From the NCBI RefSeq assembly GCF_037023745.1, contig NZ_CP146101.1:310001-374000 (forward strand): 64,000 nucleotides of DNA, written 5' to 3'. The DNA is from Streptomyces sp. SCSIO 30461. GTDB lineage: Bacteria; Actinomycetota; Actinomycetes; Streptomycetales; Streptomycetaceae. The notes beneath the pieces are model-generated. The model did no database searches. It was not told where the DNA came from and saw only the letters and a program-made list of their open reading frames with translations. Shown in pieces: positions 13,914 to 22,927 of this stretch. A program made the translations under genes and the position numbers. Position 1 is the stretch's first letter, and every line of letters begins with the position of its first letter.

Positions 13914-14838
13914 CGGTGTCGGGGGAGTCGGGGGCGGCAGGGACTCCGGAGGATTCGAGGACGAGACCGCGGCCGTTCGGGACTTCCGGGAGCGGCTCGG
14001 GCTGCCCGGGCTCGTGGACGTCCACACGCACTTCATGCCCAAGCGGGTGCTGGACAAGGTGTGGGCGTACTTCGACTCCGCCGGACCACTGACCGGCCTT
14101 GAATGGTCCATCACCTATCGCGAGGAGGAGGACCGGCGGGTCGCCTTGCTGAGGGGGTTCGGGGTGCGGGCATTCACCTCGATGCTCTATCCGCACAAAC
14201 CCGGCATGGCCGAGTGGCTCAACGGCTGGGCCGCGGACTTCGCCGCCCGCACCCCTGGCTGCCTGCACACGGCGACGCTCTATCCCGAGCCGGGAGTGGA
14301 GCGCTATGTCCGTGAGGCGGTCGTGAGCGGAGCGCGGGTCTTCAAGTCCCATCTCCAGGTGGGGGATTACGACGCCAACGATCCGCTGCTCGATCCGGTG
14401 TGGGGGCTGCTCGCCGAGGCACGGATCCCGGTGGTGATGCACTGCGGGTCCGGTCCGGCTCCCGGCAAGTACACGGGGCCCGAGCCGATCGGGCGGCTGC
14501 TCGGGCGCCATCCGGGGCTGCCGCTGATCGTGGCGCACATGGGGATGCCCGAGTACACCGACTTCCTGGACCTGGCGGAGCGCTACGGACAGGTCCGTCT
14601 CGACACGACGATGGCGTTCACGGACTTCAGCGAGCGCCTCAGGCCGTTTCCGGTCGACGAGCGCGGGCGGCTCGCGGATCTGGGGGAGCGGGTGCTGCTC
14701 GGTTCGGACTTCCCCAACATCCCGTATCCGTATCTGCACCAGCTGGAGGCGCTGGAGCGGCTGGCGGGACGGCTGGGGCTCGGCGACGACTGGCTGCGAG
14801 CGGTCTGCTACGAGAATGGAGCACGGCTGTTCCATTGA
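13897..14838 (+). CDS. Metal-dependent amidohydrolase (amidohydrolase 2 type)
   Basis: The protein of about 313 residues starts at ATG 13897 inside the end of the ABM gene. The TIM-barrel motifs of the amidohydrolase superfamily are all present: VDVHTHFMP (metal histidines), VFKSHLQVGD (lysine region), IPVVMHCGSG, LPLIVAHMGMPEY, and the final metal aspartate in LLGSDFPN. Relatives are decarboxylases and lactonases of the ACMSD/2-amidohydrolase branch. The substrate cannot be told. The likely operon partner is the ABM protein. Confidence 0.85.
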   Translation: MCAPNSGVGGVGGGRDSGGFEDETAAVRDFRERLGLPGLVDVHTHFMPKRVLDKVWAYFDSAGPLTGLEWSITYREEEDRRVALLRGFGVRAFTSMLYPHKPGMAEWLNGWAADFAARTPGCLHTATLYPEPGVERYVREAVVSGARVFKSHLQVGDYDANDPLLDPVWGLLAEARIPVVMHCGSGPAPGKYTGPEPIGRLLGRHPGLPLIVAHMGMPEYTDFLDLAERYGQVRLDTTMAFTDFSERLRPFPVDERGRLADLGERVLLGSDFPNIPYPYLHQLEALERLAGRLGLGDDWLRAVCYENGARLFH

Positions 14839-14854
14839 TTACCCCGCTGTGACG

Positions 14855-14881
14855 TTCTTAGGAAAATCACAGGAAACGGAA
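14855..14881 (+). promoter_or_regulatory. Possible response-regulator direct-repeat site
   Basis: AGGAAA occurs at 14860-14865 and 14871-14876, with an exact 11-bp period, in an AT-richer stretch before the response-regulator start. OmpR/PhoB-type regulators bind 11-bp direct repeats, so self-regulation is plausible. Confidence 0.35.
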
Positions 14882-14916
14882 AGGTAGCTCTTACCGCTCT
14901 GCCGCAAGGTGTGCTC

Positions 14917-15651
14917 ATGACGACGACCTCTCAGGGACGTGCCGAAATGCGCAGGCCGGACGGTGGCCCCGTCCGGGTGCTCGTCGTGGACGACGAGACC
15001 TCGCTCACCGAGCTGCTCTCCATGGCCCTGCGCTACGAAGGGTGGGAGGTGTGCAGCGCCGGCGACGGCGCGAGTGCGATGACCACGGCGCGTTCCTTCC
15101 GGCCCGACGCCGTGGTCCTGGACATGATGCTCCCGGACATGGACGGGCTTGCCGTGCTCGGCAAGCTGCGCCGGGAGCTGCCCGAAGTGCCCGTGCTGTT
15201 CCTCACGGCGAAGGACGCCGTCGAGGACCGGATCGCGGGTCTGACCGCGGGCGGTGACGACTATGTCACCAAGCCGTTCAGCCTGGAGGAGGTCGTGGCG
15301 CGGCTGCGCGGGCTGATCCGGCGGTCGGGGGCGGCCACCGCGCGCAGCGAGTCGATGCTCGTGGTCGGCGATCTCGTCCTCGACGAGGACAGCCACGAGG
15401 TGACCAGGGACGGCGTGGGCATCCACCTCACCGCCACCGAGTTCGAGCTGCTGCGCTATCTCATGCGCAATCCGCGCCGGGTGCTCAGCAAGGCGCAGAT
15501 CCTCGACCGGGTGTGGTCGTACGACTTCGGTGGGCAGGCCAATGTCGTCGAGCTCTACATCTCCTACCTCCGGCGCAAGATCGACGCCGGTCGTACACCG
15601 ATGATCCACACCCGGCGGGGCGCGGGCTACCTGATCAAACCGGGAGAGTGA
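14917..15651 (+). CDS. OmpR/PhoB-family response regulator
   Basis: The protein of about 244 residues starts at ATG 14917 (GTG 14911 is an alternative). The receiver domain has acidic pair VVDDE, phospho-acceptor Asp about residue 69 in VVLDMMLPDMDG, the conserved Thr in LFLTAKD and Lys in YVTKPF. A linker leads to the winged-helix effector: LTATEFELLRYLMRNP, LSKAQILDRVW, ELYISYLRRKID and RRGAGYLIK. The histidine kinase gene follows 55 bp later and is its evident partner. Confidence 0.93.
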   Translation: MTTTSQGRAEMRRPDGGPVRVLVVDDETSLTELLSMALRYEGWEVCSAGDGASAMTTARSFRPDAVVLDMMLPDMDGLAVLGKLRRELPEVPVLFLTAKDAVEDRIAGLTAGGDDYVTKPFSLEEVVARLRGLIRRSGAATARSESMLVVGDLVLDEDSHEVTRDGVGIHLTATEFELLRYLMRNPRRVLSKAQILDRVWSYDFGGQANVVELYISYLRRKIDAGRTPMIHTRRGAGYLIKPGE

Positions 15652-15706
15652 ACCCCCGGCTCGGAGTGAAGCAAGCCGGAAGCGAAGGAATGAGGAGCGG
15701 TACCGC

Positions 15707-17221
15707 ATGATCCGCATGCGCAGGCCTGGACGGTGGACCCTGCGGACCCGGCTGGTCGTGTCAGCACTCGCGTTGATCGCGGTCGCGACCGCGGTGATCG
15801 GCACGGTCACCACCGTCGCCCTGCGTAGCCATCTGTACCAGCAGCGGGACCGGCAGGTGCACGACTTCGCGCTGCGCGCGGGCGGTCCCCCGCAGGGCGC
15901 GCGGGGCGGGGCGCCGCCGCTCGGGAAGCCGCTCAACTTTGTGACCAGCGGTGGAGCGCCGATCGGCGCCATCGGGGCGCAGGTGGACAGCAAAGGCCAG
16001 ATCGTCGACGGTGTGGTCTCGGTCCAGAAGCAGAACGCCGGCCGACCGAAACTCGACGACCGTGAGCTGTCGGCCGCCGAACTCGCCGCGCTGGCGGGAG
16101 TTCCCCGCGACCGTGAATCGCACACCGTGGAGATCCCGGGGCTCGGCGACTACCTCGTGGAGTACGGCGAGGGCGAGCGCGGCGACTTCCTGGTGGGCGT
16201 ACCGCTCGCCGATGCGCAGAGCACCGTCAGCACGCTCATCGTCGTCGAGTTGTGTGTGACCGGAGCCGGCCTCATCGCCGCGGCCCTGGCGGGCAGTTCC
16301 CTGGTGGGCGTCGCACTCAGGCCGCTGCGCCGGGTCGCAGCCACCGCCACCCGTGTCTCCGAACTTCCCCTGCACAAGGGTGAGGTGGCACTGCACGAGC
16401 GTGTCCCGGACGCGGAAGCCGATCCGCGTACCGAGGTCGGGCAGGTCGGCGCCGCACTCAACCGGATGCTCGACCATGTCCATTCCGCCCTGGACGCCCG
16501 CCAGGTGAGCGAGACCCGTGTGCGGCAGTTCGTCGCGGACGCCAGCCATGAACTGCGCACCCCGCTGGCCTCGATCCGCGGCTATGCCGAACTCCCGCGC
16601 CGCAGCCGCGAGGAGACCGGTCCCGACACCCGGCAGGCGCTGCGGCGGATCGAGTCCGAGGCCGAGCGGATGACCGGTCTGGTGGAGGATCTGCTGCTGC
16701 TGGCCAGGTTGGACGCCGGGCGCCCGCTCTCGTACGAGGAGACCGACCTCACCATGCTCGTCGTGGACGCGGTGAGCGACGCCCGGGCGGCCGGCCGGGA
16801 CCACAACTGGCGGCTTGCGCTGCCCGATGAGCCGGTGAAGGTCTCCGGCGACGGCGCCAGACTGCACCAGGTGCTGGTCAATCTGCTGGCCAACGCGCGT
16901 ACCCACACCCCACCGGGCACCACGGTCACCGCCTGCGTACGCCCGCTCGGCGGGGGACGGGCGGTCGCCCTGGAGGTTTGGGACGACGGGCCCGGAATCC
17001 CGGACAAGCTGCTCCCCCATGTCTTCGAGCGCTTCGCCCGCGGCGACGTCTCCCGGTCACGGGCGGCGGACGGTCCGACCTCCACCGGACTGGGTCTCGC
17101 GATCGTGCAGGCCGTGGTGTCCGCGCACCGTGGCACGGTCTCGGTGGAGAGCGTGCCGGGGAGCACGGTGTTCACGGTCCGACTGCCGTGCGAGCAGTCG
17201 CCGCCGCCGACGCCTGCGTAG
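15707..17221 (+). CDS. Sensor histidine kinase
   Basis: The 504-residue protein is a classical membrane sensor. TM1 is near residues 17-40. The extracytoplasmic sensor is about 40-170, with a Gly/Pro-rich early part. TM2 is about 172-195, followed by a HAMP region with LRPLRRVAATATRV. The phospho-acceptor is His 281 in DASHELRTPLASIRGYAEL. The ATP-binding domain has NLLANARTHTPPG (N box), DDGPGIP (G1), FERFARGD (F) and GLGLAIVQAVV (G2). All catalytic boxes are present. It pairs with the upstream regulator. The ligand is unknown, but the downstream glycosyltransferases suggest an envelope-related signal. Confidence 0.93.
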   Translation: MIRMRRPGRWTLRTRLVVSALALIAVATAVIGTVTTVALRSHLYQQRDRQVHDFALRAGGPPQGARGGAPPLGKPLNFVTSGGAPIGAIGAQVDSKGQIVDGVVSVQKQNAGRPKLDDRELSAAELAALAGVPRDRESHTVEIPGLGDYLVEYGEGERGDFLVGVPLADAQSTVSTLIVVELCVTGAGLIAAALAGSSLVGVALRPLRRVAATATRVSELPLHKGEVALHERVPDAEADPRTEVGQVGAALNRMLDHVHSALDARQVSETRVRQFVADASHELRTPLASIRGYAELPRRSREETGPDTRQALRRIESEAERMTGLVEDLLLLARLDAGRPLSYEETDLTMLVVDAVSDARAAGRDHNWRLALPDEPVKVSGDGARLHQVLVNLLANARTHTPPGTTVTACVRPLGGGRAVALEVWDDGPGIPDKLLPHVFERFARGDVSRSRAADGPTSTGLGLAIVQAVVSAHRGTVSVESVPGSTVFTVRLPCEQSPPPTPA

Positions 17222-17405
17222 CCTCAGCGGGCCGCGCGCGGTTCCTGTGAGCCCGCGCGGCCCGCGCTGCGTTCGGGCTCTCGGTCCGCTTTCCCTTCTC
17301 GCCACCCGCGCTTCGCCGTCCGGCACGACTCACAGGTCGCCCGGACCACTCATAGTCGTCCCACAGGCACACCACACAGCCGTGACAGGCGCTTTGGCGA
17401 GAGTC

Positions 17406-18950
17406 ATGGCCATGCGAACCGACATTGCGCTGGGCACCCTGCCGGCACGGGAGCATCTGCCCGTCGGGGCAGCCGGCACTCCCGTACTGGACGTCGTGAT
17501 CCCCGTCTACAACGAAGAGAAGGACCTGGAGCCCTGTGTGCGGCGGCTCCACGACCATCTGGCAGGCACGTTCCCGTACGGGTTCAGGATCACCGTCGCC
17601 GACAACGCGAGCACCGACCGTACGCCCGAGATCTCGGCGGCGCTCGACGCGGCGATTCCCGAAGTGCGGGCCTTCCGGCTGGAGGAGAAGGGGCGCGGGC
17701 GGGCTCTGCGGACCGTCTGGGGCGCGTCCGACGCGCCCGTGCTCGCGTATATGGATGTGGACCTGTCCACCGACCTCAACGCCCTGCTGCCGCTTGTCGC
17801 GCCGCTGATCTCGGGCCACTCGGACCTGGCGATCGGCTCGCGGCTGGCGCGGTCGTCGCGGGTGGTCCGGGGGCCGAAGCGGGAGTTCATCTCGCGGTCC
17901 TACAACCTCATCCTGCGCGGATCGCTCCAGGCGCACTTCTCCGATGCCCAGTGCGGTTTCAAAGCCATCCGGCGCGATGTGGCCGAGCGGCTGCTGCCGA
18001 TGGTCGAGGACACCGGCTGGTTCTTCGACACCGAACTGCTCGTGCTTGCCGAGCGGGCGGGGCTGCGCATCCACGAGGTGCCGGTGGACTGGGTGGACGA
18101 CCCCGATTCCACGGTGCACATCGTCAGCACGGCGGTCGAGGACCTCAAGGGCGTCTGGCGGGTGGGCAGGGCCCTGGCATCCGGCGCCCTGCCGCTCGAC
18201 CGCCTCGCCCGGCCGTTCGGCGACGACCCGAGGGACCGGGAGATCAGCGGAGTGCCGCGCGGGCTCGCCCGGCAACTGGTGGGCTTCTGCGTGGTCGGGG
18301 CGCTGTCGACGCTGTTCTATCTGCTCCTCTACTCCCTCTTCCGGTTGGGTTTCGGACCGCAACTCGCGAACACCGGAGCGCTGTTGGTCTCCGCCATCGC
18401 CAACACTGCGGCAAACCGGCGGCTCACCTTCGGTGTACGGGGCAGGGAGCGGGCACTGCGGCACCAGGTGCAGGGGCTGGTGGTCTTCGGGATCGGCCTC
18501 GCCTTGACGAGCGGTTCGCTCGCCCTTCTCGACGCGGCCGTCGGTGACGCCTCCCACAGCACGGAGCTCGCGGTCCTGGTCGTCGCCAACCTCGCGGCGA
18601 CGGTGGTGCGGTTCGTGCTGCTGCGGGCGTGGGTGTTCCCGGACCGCCGTGACAGCACGGAGGCAGAGGGTGAAGCGGTGTCCGCACCCGTGGTCGAGCC
18701 TCGGGCCGAGCCGTCGCCGGCGATGAGCGGGAACTCCGATCACGCCGATCACGCCGCGTACGCCGATCACGGCCGCAACACCGCGGCGCAGCCGGGCTGG
18801 TTCGGCGAGCGGCACGGGCAGTACGGCCACCCCCGGGGCGGATACGGCGAGCACGGCCGGTACGGACATCAGGGGCGGTACGACCAGTACGACCAGGGCA
18901 ACGGTGACCACGGCCGGCCACCGACGACGAACACGAGGCAGCACGGATGA
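17406..18950 (+). CDS. Family-2 glycosyltransferase fused to a GtrA membrane domain
   Basis: Residues about 25-240 are a dolichol-phosphate-mannosyltransferase-like GT-A domain: VVIPVYNEEKDLE, VADNASTDRTPEI, EEKGRGRALRT, the metal-binding DVD in YMDVDLSTD (about residues 117-119), and DAQCGFKAIRRDV. Residues about 285-410 are a four-helix GtrA module (RQLVGFCVVGALSTLFYLLL ... AANRRLTFG ... WVFPDR). The tail is His/Gly/Tyr-rich and low complexity. Such proteins make and flip polyprenyl-phosphate sugars. The stop overlaps the next start (ATGA), so the ArnT-like enzyme next door probably uses the lipid-linked sugar. Start ATG 17406 or 17412. Confidence 0.88.
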   Translation: MAMRTDIALGTLPAREHLPVGAAGTPVLDVVIPVYNEEKDLEPCVRRLHDHLAGTFPYGFRITVADNASTDRTPEISAALDAAIPEVRAFRLEEKGRGRALRTVWGASDAPVLAYMDVDLSTDLNALLPLVAPLISGHSDLAIGSRLARSSRVVRGPKREFISRSYNLILRGSLQAHFSDAQCGFKAIRRDVAERLLPMVEDTGWFFDTELLVLAERAGLRIHEVPVDWVDDPDSTVHIVSTAVEDLKGVWRVGRALASGALPLDRLARPFGDDPRDREISGVPRGLARQLVGFCVVGALSTLFYLLLYSLFRLGFGPQLANTGALLVSAIANTAANRRLTFGVRGRERALRHQVQGLVVFGIGLALTSGSLALLDAAVGDASHSTELAVLVVANLAATVVRFVLLRAWVFPDRRDSTEAEGEAVSAPVVEPRAEPSPAMSGNSDHADHAAYADHGRNTAAQPGWFGERHGQYGHPRGGYGEHGRYGHQGRYDQYDQGNGDHGRPPTTNTRQHG

Positions 18951-21238
18951 CAACGGCATCACAGGGCTACGACGGCCCGCGCGAGCACAGCACGTCCGAT
19001 GCCGACTCGCCGCTGCCTCCGGGCTGGGCCTTTCGGAAGCGGAACGCCGCAGCCGCCGCGGAGGCGCCCGCCGCGTACACGGCGGACGCCTCCGCGCCTG
19101 AGCCGGTCGCGACGCCTACCGCGGCGGGCTCCGGCACCGCCGGCCGGCTCGCCCGCCTCCGGCAGGGCCGGCCCGGCGACGCCAGTTGGGTGCGTCCCGC
19201 GCTACTCGGCCTGCTGCTGCTCACCGCGGTGCTGTACTTCTACAACCTCAGCTCCTCCGGCTACGCCAACTCCTTCTACTCCGCGGCCGTGCAGGCGGGC
19301 AGCGAGAGCTGGAAGGCGTTCTTCTTCGGATCCTCCGACGCCGGGAACTCCATCACCGTCGACAAGCCCCCGGCCGCGCTCTGGCCGATGGCCCTGTCCG
19401 TGCGCCTGTTCGGCCTCGGCTCCTGGCAGATCCTGGTGCCCGAGGTCCTGATGGGCGTGGCGGCGGTCGGCGTCCTGTACGCCGCCGTCCGCAGGCGGTT
19501 CAGCGCGGCCGCGGGAATGATCGCGGGCGGTGTGCTGGCGCTCACCCCGGTCGCCGCGCTGATGTTCCGCTTCAACAACCCCGACGCGCTGCTCGTTCTG
19601 CTGACGACGGTGGCGGTCTACTGTGTGCTGCGCGCTCTGGAGGACGCCAGGACGAAGTGGCTGCTGTGGGCCGGTGTCGCGGTGGGCTTCGCGTTTCTCA
19701 CCAAGACCCTCCAGGCCTTCCTCGTCGTTCCGTCCCTCGCGGCGGTGTACGGGGTGTGCGCCCCGACGACCCTGCGGCGGCGGCTGAGCCAGCTCGCACT
19801 CGCGGGTGGGGCGCTGATCGTCTCGGGCGGCTGGTGGGTCGCGATCGTCGAGCTGTGGCCGACGGGCTCGCGTCCGTACATCGGCGGCTCGCAGTCCAAC
19901 AGCTTTCTGGAGCTGACCTTCGGCTACAACGGCTTCGGCCGGATCAGTGGCGACGAGCCGGGCAGCGTGGGCGGCGGTGGAACGCGCGGTGGACCCGGTG
20001 GTGGTGGCTGGGGCGAGACCGGCATCGGTCGGATGTTCGGTGACGGCAGCGGCGGCCAGATCTCCTGGCTGCTGCCCGCCGCCCTGATCCTTCTGGTCGC
20101 CGGGCTGGTGCTCACCTGGCGCGGCCGGGCGCAGCGGACGGACACGGCATGGGCCGCGTTCCTGGTCTGGGGCGGTTGCCTGGTGACGACCGTCGCCGTC
20201 TTCAGTTTCATGGCGGGGATCTACCACGACTACTACACGGTGGCGCTTGCTCCGTACATCGCCGCACTCGTCGGTATGGGGGCGACGCTGCTGTGGGAGG
20301 AGCGCGGCCGGCCGGCCGCGCGGGCGGCTCTCGCTGGTACCACGGCGGTCACGGCGGTGTGGGCGTATGTGCTGCTTGAGCGGGCGCCCGACTTCGTGCC
20401 CTGGCTTGGCGTGCTGGTGCTGATCGGCGGGGTCGCCGCGGCGGTTGGGCTGCTGTTCGCCACCTCCGTCGGACGGCGTCTGACGCTGGGCGCCGCGGGG
20501 CTCGCCTTGGCGACCGCGCTCGCCGGGCCTTTCGCGTACACGCTCGCCACCCTGGACTCCGGTCACCAGGGATCGATCGTGACGGCCGGACCGGCGTCCG
20601 GGCAGCGTGGTCCGGGCGGTGGCGGCGGCCGCGGGCCCGGCGGCCAGACCGGTGGGCCCGGTGGCGGCGGGATGATGCAGCCGGGCGGCCGGCACCAGGG
20701 CGGCCAGGGGATGGTGCCCGGTCAGGGGCAGGGCCAGTTGCGTGGTCAGGGCGGCGGTATGCCCGGTGGTGGCATGAGCCAGGGCGGTGGCATGGGCCGG
20801 CCAGGCGGCCAGGGCCAGGGTGCCCAGGGCCAGAACCAGGGCGGCGGTCGCGGTGGCGGGATGGGCGGTCTGCTCAACGGCGCCCAGGTCGACGCGGCCA
20901 CCACCGCCAAGCTGAAGGAGAACGCCTCCGCGTACACCTGGGCAGCGGCCACTGTCGGCGCCCAGAACGCGGCCAGCTACCAGCTCGCCGCCGAGGAGGC
21001 GGTGATGCCGATCGGTGGCTTCAACGGCACCGACCCGTCGCCGACCCTCGCGCAGTTCAAGCAGTACGTCGCCGCCGGGAAGATCCACTACTTCATCGCG
21101 GGCAGCGGCGGTATGGGCGACGGGGGCCGGGGCGGAGAAAGCGGCAGCAGCAGCGAGGTCTCCACCTGGGTCCAGGAGAACTTCTCCCAGGTCACGGTGG
21201 GCGACACCACCCTCTACGACCTGACCGCCAGAAAATAG
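18947..21238 (+). CDS. ArnT/PMT-like membrane glycosyltransferase (GT39/GT83 type)
   Basis: The 763-residue protein has an N-terminal Ala/Pro-rich cytosolic region. It is followed by about a dozen membrane segments starting at LLGLLLLTAVLYFYNLSSSG. The first external loop has YANSFYSAAVQAGSESWKAF and NSITVDKPPAALW, the acidic/lysine loop typical of enzymes that take sugar from polyprenyl phosphate. Residues about 545-645 are a striking Gly/Gln/Met-rich segment. The last 100 residues form a soluble domain (LKENASAYTWAAATVGAQNA to VGDTTLYDLTARK). It is translationally coupled to the GT2-GtrA gene. The acceptor is unknown. Confidence 0.85.
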   Translation: MTTASQGYDGPREHSTSDADSPLPPGWAFRKRNAAAAAEAPAAYTADASAPEPVATPTAAGSGTAGRLARLRQGRPGDASWVRPALLGLLLLTAVLYFYNLSSSGYANSFYSAAVQAGSESWKAFFFGSSDAGNSITVDKPPAALWPMALSVRLFGLGSWQILVPEVLMGVAAVGVLYAAVRRRFSAAAGMIAGGVLALTPVAALMFRFNNPDALLVLLTTVAVYCVLRALEDARTKWLLWAGVAVGFAFLTKTLQAFLVVPSLAAVYGVCAPTTLRRRLSQLALAGGALIVSGGWWVAIVELWPTGSRPYIGGSQSNSFLELTFGYNGFGRISGDEPGSVGGGGTRGGPGGGGWGETGIGRMFGDGSGGQISWLLPAALILLVAGLVLTWRGRAQRTDTAWAAFLVWGGCLVTTVAVFSFMAGIYHDYYTVALAPYIAALVGMGATLLWEERGRPAARAALAGTTAVTAVWAYVLLERAPDFVPWLGVLVLIGGVAAAVGLLFATSVGRRLTLGAAGLALATALAGPFAYTLATLDSGHQGSIVTAGPASGQRGPGGGGGRGPGGQTGGPGGGGMMQPGGRHQGGQGMVPGQGQGQLRGQGGGMPGGGMSQGGGMGRPGGQGQGAQGQNQGGGRGGGMGGLLNGAQVDAATTAKLKENASAYTWAAATVGAQNAASYQLAAEEAVMPIGGFNGTDPSPTLAQFKQYVAAGKIHYFIAGSGGMGDGGRGGESGSSSEVSTWVQENFSQVTVGDTTLYDLTARK

Positions 21239-21300
21239 CTATACAGCGTACGAGAATCCCCTATACGGTGTACGGGAACCAAACCCCGTACACCGTATAG
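21239..21300 (+). promoter_or_regulatory. TetR-type operator: perfect 16-bp palindrome plus a third half-site
   Basis: CTATACGGTGTACGGG (21261-21276) and CCCGTACACCGTATAG (21285-21300) are perfect inverted repeats with an 8-nt spacer. A diverged direct half-site CTATACAGCGTACG lies at 21239-21252, directly after the previous stop codon. The palindrome ends 9 bp before the efflux gene's ATG and overlaps its ribosome-binding region (AGGAGCG). The TetR protein encoded two genes downstream is the natural candidate to bind here and repress the efflux gene and itself. Confidence 0.75.
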
Positions 21301-21309
21301 GAGCGTGCG

Positions 21310-22869
21310 ATGACGGCGACGGCCGCCGAATCCGGTAACCCATCAGCGACGTCCGAGACCGAAACCACCGGCCCACGCCATCCGCAGCGCTGGCTGATCC
21401 TGGGCGTCATCTGCCTCGCTCAGCTCACCGTGCTGCTCGACAACACCGTTCTCAGCGTCGCGATCCCGTCCCTCACCACGGAACTCGACGCAACCACCGC
21501 CGACATCCAGTGGATGATCAACGCCTACTCGCTGGTCCAGTCGGGACTGCTGCTCACCGCGGGCAGCTCCGCGGACCGCTACGGCCGCAAGAAGATGCTC
21601 GTCGCCGGGCTCGCGCTCTTCGGCCTCGGCTCACTGGCTGCCGGGCTCGCCCAGGATCCCGGCCAGTTGATCGCCGCACGGGCGGGCATGGGTGTCGGCG
21701 GCGCGCTGCTGATGACCACCACCCTCGCCGTCGTCACTCAGGTCTTCGACGAGCAGGAGCGGGTCAAGGCCATCGCGCTGTGGGCCACCGTCGGCGCGCT
21801 CGGCTTCGCCGCGGGTCCGCTGATCGGCGGAATCATCCTCGACCACTACTGGTGGGGGATGGTCTTCCTGATCAATCTCCCGGTCGCGCTGATCGGACTG
21901 GCCGCGGTCGTCAAGCTCGTGCCGGAGTCGAAGGACCCGCGGGGCGACCGCCCCGACCTGCTGGGCGCACTGCTCTCGACCGTCGGTATGTCCGCGGTCG
22001 TGTACGCGATCATCAGCGGCCCGGTGGACGGTTGGACCTCCGCGCGGGTGCTGGTCGCGGCGCCGCTCGGGCTCGGAGCGCTCGGTGCGTTCGTGCTGTG
22101 GGAGCTGCGCATCCCGCATCCCATGCTGGACATGCACTTCTTCCGCAACCAGCGCTTCACGGGCGCGGTGGCCGGTGCACTGCTCGTGGTGTTCGGCATG
22201 GGCGGATCCATCTTCCTGCTCACCCAGCACCTTCAGTTCGTGCTGGGCTACGAGCCCCTGGACGCGGGTCTGCGCATGGCGCCGTTCGCCCTCACCGTGG
22301 TGCTGCTCAACCTCACCGGTATCGGCCCTCGGGTCATGGTGAGGATGGGCACCCCGCTCACGGTGCTGGTCGGTATGACCCTGGTGTCGGGCGGTCTCGC
22401 GGCGGTCGCGGTGCTCGGCGGCGGTACGGACGGCAGCTACGGCGGAATGCTGCTCGGGTTGGTCCTGATGGGCGCTGGTCTCGCGCTCTCGCAGCCCGCG
22501 ATGGCCGCCGCGATCATGAGCGCGATTCCTGTCGAGAAGGCCGGTGTGGGCGCGGGTGTCAACGGCACTCTGGCCGAGTTCGGAAACGGACTCGGGGTCG
22601 CGGTGCTCGGCGCCGTGCTGAACTCGCGGTTCGCCACGCTCGTCGCCGTGTCGGCGGCGTCGCTGCCCGCGGCGCTCGCGGCGGCTGATGGCCCGGCGGA
22701 GCGTGCCCAGATCGCCGACGCCTTCGCCACCAGTCTCCAGACCAGCCAACTGGTCGGCGCGGTGGCCGTGCTGGCCGGTGGTGTGGTGGCCGCGGTGCTG
22801 CTGCGCAGGGCGGAGCGTACCGGGCCCGCCGCTCAGGTGGCCGGGGACGAACCGGTGGCCGCGGCATAG
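21310..22869 (+). CDS. MFS drug/H+ antiporter, DHA2 (14-helix) family
   Basis: The 519-residue protein has about 14 membrane segments. It shows motif C/D-type features of EmrB/QacA relatives: LDNTVLSVAIPSL in helix 1, WMINAYSLVQSGLLL, GSSADRYGRKKML (motif A) and a 14-helix layout with GMGGSIFLLTQHLQ. Ribosome-binding site AGGAGCG precedes ATG 21310. It is followed by a co-directional TetR gene and preceded by the palindromic operator, the standard layout for substrate-induced efflux. The drug is not predictable. Confidence 0.92.
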   Translation: MTATAAESGNPSATSETETTGPRHPQRWLILGVICLAQLTVLLDNTVLSVAIPSLTTELDATTADIQWMINAYSLVQSGLLLTAGSSADRYGRKKMLVAGLALFGLGSLAAGLAQDPGQLIAARAGMGVGGALLMTTTLAVVTQVFDEQERVKAIALWATVGALGFAAGPLIGGIILDHYWWGMVFLINLPVALIGLAAVVKLVPESKDPRGDRPDLLGALLSTVGMSAVVYAIISGPVDGWTSARVLVAAPLGLGALGAFVLWELRIPHPMLDMHFFRNQRFTGAVAGALLVVFGMGGSIFLLTQHLQFVLGYEPLDAGLRMAPFALTVVLLNLTGIGPRVMVRMGTPLTVLVGMTLVSGGLAAVAVLGGGTDGSYGGMLLGLVLMGAGLALSQPAMAAAIMSAIPVEKAGVGAGVNGTLAEFGNGLGVAVLGAVLNSRFATLVAVSAASLPAALAAADGPAERAQIADAFATSLQTSQLVGAVAVLAGGVVAAVLLRRAERTGPAAQVAGDEPVAAA

Positions 22870-22927
22870 CATCGGCAGGGTCTGGACCGGATGAGTCCTG
22901 ACGGACCGGAAGGCTGGAGGGTACGCC

